Below, piece by piece: positions 6,259-9,661 of a stretch of DNA of 9,661 nucleotides. The stretch's first letter is position 1, and each line of letters opens with the position of its first letter. Made by a program: the position numbers and the translations under genes. Location of the stretch: positions 1 through 9,661 of the forward strand of contig JAAOYE010000039.1 of NCBI GenBank assembly GCA_018221175.1, read 5' to 3'. This DNA comes from Candidatus Woesearchaeota archaeon (lineage in GTDB: Archaea; Nanobdellota; Nanobdellia; Woesearchaeales; BM511). Below the pieces are notes generated by a model that was given only the letters and a program-made list of their open reading frames with translations, was not told the DNA's origin and ran no database searches.

Positions 6259-6921
6259 TTATGCTGCTCTAGGCATATCTTCAATTGTGTGCTTATCTCG
6301 TTTTATCATTTTAATTTCTTTTTTTGTTGCTCTTTTAATTAATTCTTGATATTTTTCAATTTCTACTAATAAATTAATATATTCATGCAAGTGATTTTTC
6401 TTTTCTTTTCTTTGGTTTTCAATATATTCGCTTAATTGAATTCTTTCATAAGTGATATTAATCATGTTTATAATAGTATTTTGCATAAGATATAGACTAT
6501 TCGTATTCACATTCATAAAATTCTGCCTTATTATCTGATAATTTTCAATAATCATTTTGGAGTATTGAACGCTTCTCAATAAATAATGTTCTTGATTTTT
6601 TGCATTATTAACCAGCGCTCTATTAAGATTTTTCAATTTGCTTATATTACTCTCAATTCTTTTTAATTCCTCTAATTCTTCTTCTGAAACATTTATAGTT
6701 GCCGGATCAAAATTTTTAGTCCCTTCTATTTTGCTCATAGTTCCCCCAACAGTTTTTTTCCATTCTATAAGAATTGGACCTTCTTTGCTACTTACGACTT
6801 CTATCTCTTCTCTGATTTTTTCTAACAACTCTTTTTCGTACCTGTTGGAGTTTGAGATGTCTCTGGATAAATTGGTTGCCGTAGATGAAAACTTTTTCAA
6901 GAGCCTTTGTATTTTACTCAT
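6259..6921 (-). CDS. Coiled-coil protein of unknown function, 220 residues
   Basis: This is a soluble, almost all-helical protein with no recognised domain. Charged heptad-like stretches run from about 28-45 (EKELLEKIREEIEVV), 80-108 (EEELEELKRIESNISKLK) and 155-205, the last ending in a basic segment (KRATKKEIKMIKRDK, 196-210). Only residues 49-79 look non-helical (GPILIEW then KTVGG and NFDPATIN). No signal peptide or membrane segment is visible. The start at 6921 is well supported: GGTGA at 6926-6930 lies 4-5 nt before the ATG, inside the last codons of the upstream membrane-anchored gene, whose TAA stop directly abuts this ATG. Such tight coupling suggests the two products work together. 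It ends with two tandem TAA stops. Its base composition is markedly A+T-rich (14 G/C among 60 bases at 6541-6600). It could be a structural or scaffold protein. Confidence 0.75.
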   Translation of the reverse strand: MSKIQRLLKKFSSTATNLSRDISNSNRYEKELLEKIREEIEVVSSKEGPILIEWKKTVGGTMSKIEGTKNFDPATINVSEEELEELKRIESNISKLKNLNRALVNNAKNQEHYLLRSVQYSKMIIENYQIIRQNFMNVNTNSLYLMQNTIINMINITYERIQLSEYIENQRKEKKNHLHEYINLLVEIEKYQELIKRATKKEIKMIKRDKHTIEDMPRAA

Positions 6922-7560
6922 TTAGTCACCTTTTTGCTGTATTCTTTTCAGTATTTTTCTTCTTATTTTTTCTAATTCCTTAGCTTCCTCAATCGTTAAG
7001 TTTAGAGCGGCGTCATTATCCGCTATCAACTTTTTTTCATCTTTAATTTCATCACCAAGCTCTTCTGAGCTTTCTTGAATATTCCCCCCATAGACTCGAT
7101 TTTCTTTAGTTTGACCAGCAACATTTCTTTGGGCATTTATTGCCCGCCTTGGTCTAAATCTGCCTGCAATTTTTCTATATAGTTTCATAAATAGTTTTAA
7201 ATGGAAGATTACAAGTACAGCGATTATCAAATACAAGAACATTCGTTCAATCACTTCTGGATTTACTGTTGTGTATATTGCAAACGTTGATAGAATAGAT
7301 ACCGGCATCGAGATTCTGTTTGGATGATTTGCAAATATGTGGATTTTTCTTACTGCTTCTCTAAAGATGTTGTTAAAAATGACAACAAGCGCTATAACGC
7401 TAAGCCCTTGTCTTATTACAGGCACCCTGACGATTTCCACAATCCAAGACATTGCCTGTCCCAAATACTTGACAATGTTTACCTTAAAGTTGGCATCAAG
7501 AGCATAAGCTGATGTTGATGACAAAATAAAAGCAAGAAGAAAGGCGGCTTTTCCCCTCAT
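6922..7560 (-). CDS. Exported/membrane protein with signal peptide and charged coiled tail, unknown
   Basis: This unrecognised 212-residue protein begins with a clear signal peptide: MRGKAAFLLAFILSSTSAYA, with probable cleavage after AYA at residue 20. Hydrophobic segments follow at about 50-65, 84-99 (weak) and 104-125. A strongly basic stretch comes next (KLYRKIAGRFRPRR, 126-139), then a polar linker and a charged helical tail (about 160-210), which the positive-inside rule puts in the cytoplasm. A longer reading frame starts at 7599, but ATG 7560 is preferred: it has AGGTGG 6 nt upstream, it follows the AbrB-like gene by an ATGA stop-start overlap, and only this start gives a signal peptide at the N-terminus. 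The coiled-coil gene follows without a gap and may be a partner of the cytoplasmic tail. The short helices after a signal peptide recall pilin-like or VirB2-like subunits in topology only; I see no sequence support for that. Confidence 0.75.
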   Translation of the reverse strand: MRGKAAFLLAFILSSTSAYALDANFKVNIVKYLGQAMSWIVEIVRVPVIRQGLSVIALVVIFNNIFREAVRKIHIFANHPNRISMPVSILSTFAIYTTVNPEVIERMFLYLIIAVLVIFHLKLFMKLYRKIAGRFRPRRAINAQRNVAGQTKENRVYGGNIQESSEELGDEIKDEKKLIADNDAALNLTIEEAKELEKIRRKILKRIQQKGD

Positions 7561-7733
7561 TTCCCACCACCTTTCTTCTCGACAAGCTCTAGGGTCCACT
7601 TGCCAGAATCTTTATCAAATTCCCACACTACATCATATTCTTTTTCCTCGTCCATAGCAAGTAATGCTATGTGTGGGATAGTCGTCGCAAACGACTTTTG
7701 ACTTCTCTTCCAAAGTTTAGTCTTAAACTTCAT
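7557..7733 (-). CDS. Small AbrB-like (swapped-hairpin) putative DNA-binding regulator, 58 residues
   Basis: This small gene of 58 codons fills what would otherwise be an unexplained gap. The protein starts MKFKTKLWKRSQKSFATTIP and continues with HIALLAMDEEKEYDVVWEFD, a KDSGKWTLEL strand and a KKGGGK tail. The order basic strand, S-x-A-T-T-I-P loop, short helix, acidic turn, then V-x-W-E-F and W-T-L-E-L strands matches the AbrB/SpoVT swapped-hairpin fold (compare the usual GNSLAIRIPK...GDEV pattern), which dimerises to bind DNA. GAGG lies 5 nt before the ATG. Its TGA overlaps the ATG of the next gene by ATGA, and its Gly-Gly-Gly codons (GGTGGTGGG) form the Shine-Dalgarno site of that gene, so translation is probably coupled. 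It could be an autoregulator of the cluster or an antitoxin-like protein, though no toxin is seen. Coding status is well supported; the fold is moderately so. Confidence 0.68.
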   Translation of the reverse strand: MKFKTKLWKRSQKSFATTIPHIALLAMDEEKEYDVVWEFDKDSGKWTLELVEKKGGGK

Positions 7734-7754
7734 CAAGGCCTCGTGCTATATCTC

Positions 7755-7768
7755 AAATAATATTATTT
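7755..7768. repeat. 14-bp perfect A/T palindrome, candidate operator
   Basis: AAATAATATTATTT reads the same on both strands. It lies 22 nt before the AbrB-like start codon, around the transcription start predicted from the distal TATA box. A/T-rich DNA produces such palindromes by chance, so operator status is only a suggestion. Confidence 0.4.
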
Positions 7769-7772
7769 ATAA
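7764..7772 (-). promoter_or_regulatory. Proximal TATA-like box of the AbrB-like gene
   Basis: The minus strand reads TTATAAATA, centred about 35 nt before the ATG at 7733. Transcription from here would start near 7741 and leave almost no leader upstream of the GAGG site. It overlaps the 14-bp palindrome. It is one of two candidate promoters. Confidence 0.4.
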
Positions 7773-7773
7773 T

Positions 7774-7790
7774 AAGATATGTAATATCTT
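7774..7790. repeat. Inverted repeat with 3-nt spacer, candidate operator
   Basis: AAGATAT-GTA-ATATCTT has 7-bp perfect arms. Its centre is 20-21 bp, about two DNA turns, from the centre of the neighbouring 14-bp palindrome, so a dimeric regulator could bind both on one face. It lies between the distal TATA box and the start site predicted from it. Confidence 0.45.
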
Positions 7791-7799
7791 TTTAAATAC
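7787..7799 (-). promoter_or_regulatory. Distal TATA-like box of the AbrB-like gene
   Basis: The minus strand reads GTATTTAAAAAGA. It predicts a transcription start near 7766 and a leader of about 30 nt that includes the GAGG ribosome site, making it slightly more coherent than the proximal box. Confidence 0.45.
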
Positions 7800-7805
7800 T
7801 TTTCG

Positions 7806-7826
7806 GTTTAAAAAGAAGAAAAGGGG
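7806..7826 (-). terminator. Pyrimidine/T-rich terminator after the 309-residue coiled-coil gene
   Basis: Seventeen nucleotides past the stop, the minus strand reads CCCCTTTTCTTCTTTTT, a U-rich tract of the kind that ends archaeal transcripts. No hairpin is evident. It separates the upstream gene from the AbrB-like gene's promoters. Confidence 0.5.
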
Positions 7827-7842
7827 TTATTTTATAATAGAA

Positions 7843-8772
7843 TTAAGCCACTAGTTTTAAATCAGCTTTTGAGCCTTCCCATTCGGTTTTAGCTTCGTTT
7901 CTGATATTTGCTTCTAATTGATGGAAATTTTCCTTTATCTCATTTAAAGCTTCTTGATCTAGACCCAACTTTCCAAGTTGTTCCAGTGCTTGCTGTAATA
8001 CAGTCTCTTTTGCATCTTCAAGCTTTACTAACAGAACAATTAGATTTTTCATTTGCTGCTTAATTAACTTCATGTCATTAGATATTGTTTCTGTAAATCT
8101 TTGAACACTTTTTTTCACTTCAGGCTTTACTCTTTCAAGTTTCACAGGGTTTCTCATGTCAAGAATGTGTCTTTGAAAATCTTTCATCAATTTGTTTTCA
8201 TCTCTGTCAATATCTCTTTCTCTATTTGCAAAAAAACCTAATTGACTTCCAGTTTGAAAATCAAATTGAAAGGTTTGAGTTATGAGTTGATGTCTTCCAA
8301 ATGCCAAGTCTTTTTCGAGTCTAATTATAAAGTTTAATGCGTCTCTGATAGGATTCATTACTTCATCAAAATCTTCTTCAACAGTCTTTGCGATTTCCTC
8401 ATATTCATCTTTATGTTCCTTTTCAAATCTTCTAAGTTTACTTTTAATCTCATCATGAAGTGAATTTATTCTCTTGATTTTCTTTTTTAAAAAAACAATT
8501 ACTCCTCGTTGTGCAAGTAAAATTCTATCAGCGTCATCTAATATGCTTTTTATGAATTCTTTTACATTTTTTAGAAGTTCCTCTCTTTCGCCTTTTTGCA
8601 CAGATTCTTGTGTTATCTCATTGTATCTTTTTAGAAGTCCTTGCGGTTCAGTCATTTCTCTAAATTTATCACCATAAAACCATGCAAGTTTTTTACTGTA
8701 TCTTAAAGTATTTATTATCCTAAAACTTGTTCGATGTTTAAAACGCCCTTTAAGCTGTCTGAAAAAACCCAT
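7843..8772 (-). CDS. Helical/coiled-coil protein of unknown function, 309 residues
   Basis: This protein is predicted to be soluble and almost entirely helical; I recognise no family. The N-terminus is strongly basic (FRQLKGRFKHRTSFRIINTLRYSKK, 4-28) and could bind membrane lipid or nucleic acid. Long charged amphipathic helices follow at about 60-135 (including KKKIKRINSLHDEIKSKL and RRFEKEHKDEYEEIAKTV), 140-162, 185-205, 211-262 and 272-296. A break near 162-184 contains aromatic and glycine residues (FQFDFQTGSQLGFF). There is no signal peptide or membrane segment. The start at 8772 is preceded by GTGAT 3 nt upstream, a partial Shine-Dalgarno match, and by a TATA-like box at 8818-8826. A T-rich tract ends the transcript before the AbrB-like gene. 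It is probably a structural, scaffold or membrane-associated protein; that role is inferred only from helix content and context. Confidence 0.75.
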   Translation of the reverse strand: MGFFRQLKGRFKHRTSFRIINTLRYSKKLAWFYGDKFREMTEPQGLLKRYNEITQESVQKGEREELLKNVKEFIKSILDDADRILLAQRGVIVFLKKKIKRINSLHDEIKSKLRRFEKEHKDEYEEIAKTVEEDFDEVMNPIRDALNFIIRLEKDLAFGRHQLITQTFQFDFQTGSQLGFFANRERDIDRDENKLMKDFQRHILDMRNPVKLERVKPEVKKSVQRFTETISNDMKLIKQQMKNLIVLLVKLEDAKETVLQQALEQLGKLGLDQEALNEIKENFHQLEANIRNEAKTEWEGSKADLKLVA

Positions 8773-8817
8773 ATTATCACGTCATAGTAGTCTTTACACT
8801 AATTCCTGAGAGTTTTT

Positions 8818-8826
8818 CTTTAAATA
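8818..8826 (-). promoter_or_regulatory. TATA-like box of the 309-residue gene
   Basis: The minus strand reads TATTTAAAG, centred about 50 nt before the ATG at 8772, giving a predicted leader of about 20-25 nt that holds the GTGAT ribosome site. It lies in the 71-nt gap after the upstream gene. Confidence 0.45.
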
Positions 8827-8843
8827 GTTTTTGGAAAAATCAG

Positions 8844-9661
8844 TTATCCAGTTTCTCCCCAGAATTTGTTAATAATCTCTGATAATTTATTTAGGAATTC
8901 TTCCCATGAAGTTTTATTGTGATACAAAATATGGATATTCTTAATCTCTTCAATATAGCTGTCATATTCAGTTTCAGAAGACCCAAGACCATAATTTGCA
9001 CTGTCTTTTAATGAATCTAAAAGGTCAATAATCTCTTTAATTAATTTTTCTCTATAATTTACATTTGTTTCTCTCCAATCACTAAATGCTCTGCTTTTAT
9101 CCTTAATTTTTGAAGCCAATTCATCACGTATTTTTATCAGTTCTTTTACTTTATCATTAACAGTCACTATAGGTTGTGCAACAATAATCTGCTCTTTTTT
9201 TAAGTCAATATATGAGGATGTGTCTTCCAAGAATTCAAGCTTGTAATTCACTTCACCATCTCTATGTTCTTCTGGCAAAGCAACTTTTACTCCTTCAACA
9301 GGGGTTTCTGTTTCAAATTTTAACTTAAAACTGCCTTTTTTGTCAATCTGTGTAACTTGTGTTGATATATTATCCTTATTTGCATCATAAAATTCGATAT
9401 TGATTTTGAATGTCTCATTCCATTCCGCCATTTTTTTTGTTAATTCCTTGATGATTTTTTTATTATTTTTCATATTTCTAACTTGTTCTATCGATTTATA
9501 TACTTCGTCTCCTGCCTTTACTGGAAGTTTTATTGCATGGCCCTCAACAACAAGCTTGCCAACCTGAGGCTCATGCGGAGCAAACTCTTTTAGCTCTTTT
9601 TTTGTCCATGTCCATGTGAGCTTTTCTGGGTCGGCGTCTTCACCTTGAAACATTTTTCTTC
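8844..9661 (-). CDS. Unknown protein with beta-rich middle and helical C-terminus, probably 5'-truncated
   Basis: The first ATG in view is at 9653, giving 269 residues, but the frame is open to the edge of the window and no Shine-Dalgarno sequence precedes that ATG. The gene may therefore begin outside. Residues 10-50 (LTWTWTKKELKEF, then VGKLVVEGHAIKLPVKAGD) look like strands and short helices, and 60-80 is a Lys-rich helix. Residues 82-165 alternate hydrophobic and polar in strand-like fashion (FKINIEFYDANKDNIS, KKGSFKLKFET, VNYKLEFLED), with a D-x-x-x-x-G-S-F-K-L pattern that recalls Ig-like or carboxypeptidase-regulatory-like beta sandwiches; this is tentative. Residues 165-215 and 230-266 are helical. 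No signal peptide or membrane helix lies in the visible part. The next gene downstream is 71 nt away and seems to have its own promoter. I assign no function. Confidence 0.7.
   Translation of the reverse strand, partial: RKMFQGEDADPEKLTWTWTKKELKEFAPHEPQVGKLVVEGHAIKLPVKAGDEVYKSIEQVRNMKNNKKIIKELTKKMAEWNETFKINIEFYDANKDNISTQVTQIDKKGSFKLKFETETPVEGVKVALPEEHRDGEVNYKLEFLEDTSSYIDLKKEQIIVAQPIVTVNDKVKELIKIRDELASKIKDKSRAFSDWRETNVNYREKLIKEIIDLLDSLKDSANYGLGSSETEYDSYIEEIKNIHILYHNKTSWEEFLNKLSEIINKFWGETG

Noticed and set aside
6638..6925. A 95-codon plus-strand frame with hydrophobic stretches, opposite the coiled-coil gene
   Set aside because: It is antisense to a gene with a good ribosome site and operon coupling. 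Its Ser/Leu/Ile-rich composition is typical of the reverse of a Lys/Glu-rich coiled coil.
7561..7599. A 13-residue N-terminal extension of the signal-peptide protein, starting at 7599
   Set aside because: It would overlap the AbrB-like gene further, lacks a ribosome site, and would bury the signal peptide. The ATG at 7560 has AGGTGG and an ATGA overlap.
7557..7733. The AbrB-like gene as the antitoxin of a toxin-antitoxin pair
   Set aside because: The overlapping downstream protein has a signal peptide and membrane helices and is larger than typical toxins. No MazF-, PIN- or RelE-like sequence is present.
7734..7842. A possible small RNA in the largest intergenic gap (109 nt)
   Set aside because: The palindromes are almost all A/T and short, so no stable RNA fold is supported. 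TATA boxes, possible operators and a T-rich terminator explain the gap better.

Overview
The window looks archaeal, most likely from a small-genome DPANN-type lineage (Woesearchaeota/Pacearchaeota-like); the lineage is inferred. The archaeal evidence is a gene for ribosomal protein L35Ae (eL33), which bacteria lack, an archaeal-type TctA/DUF112 permease, and A/T-rich TATA-box promoters about 26-30 nt ahead of start codons. The sequence is A+T-rich and densely coding, with no intergenic gap above about 110 nt. I saw no tRNA, rRNA, CRISPR array, insertion sequence or transposase.

Left part, plus strand, 1-5537: the 3' part of a TctA/DUF112-family membrane permease; a GH130-family glycoside phosphorylase/hydrolase; two tandem paralogous GT4-type glycosyltransferases; ribosomal protein L35Ae; and a short pyroglutamyl-peptidase-like protein whose catalytic His position appears to be Asn. 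Every complete gene here has its own TATA-like box at leaderless spacing and no Shine-Dalgarno sequence. The GH130-GT4-GT4 trio probably makes or turns over a mannose-type glycan or glycoside; this is inferred from family membership and adjacency.

Right part, minus strand, 9661-5530: seven genes I cannot tie to known functions beyond general traits. In transcription order they are a 269-residue (possibly 5'-truncated) soluble protein, a 309-residue helical/coiled-coil protein, a 58-residue AbrB-like putative DNA-binding protein, a 212-residue protein with a signal peptide, membrane segments and a charged tail, a 220-residue coiled-coil protein, a four-helix membrane protein and a two-helix membrane protein. 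Unlike the plus-strand genes, most have Shine-Dalgarno sites (GGTGA, GGAG, GAGG), and the AbrB-like gene overlaps the next gene by ATGA. The 58-residue protein may autoregulate the cluster: two short palindromes lie in its promoter region, about two helical turns apart.

The two blocks converge at 5530-5537, where the last genes overlap tail to tail by 8 bp. The minus-strand block is the best candidate for an undescribed system: a small regulator, coiled-coil proteins and small membrane proteins that share a repeated two-helix unit. Its function cannot be read from sequence alone.
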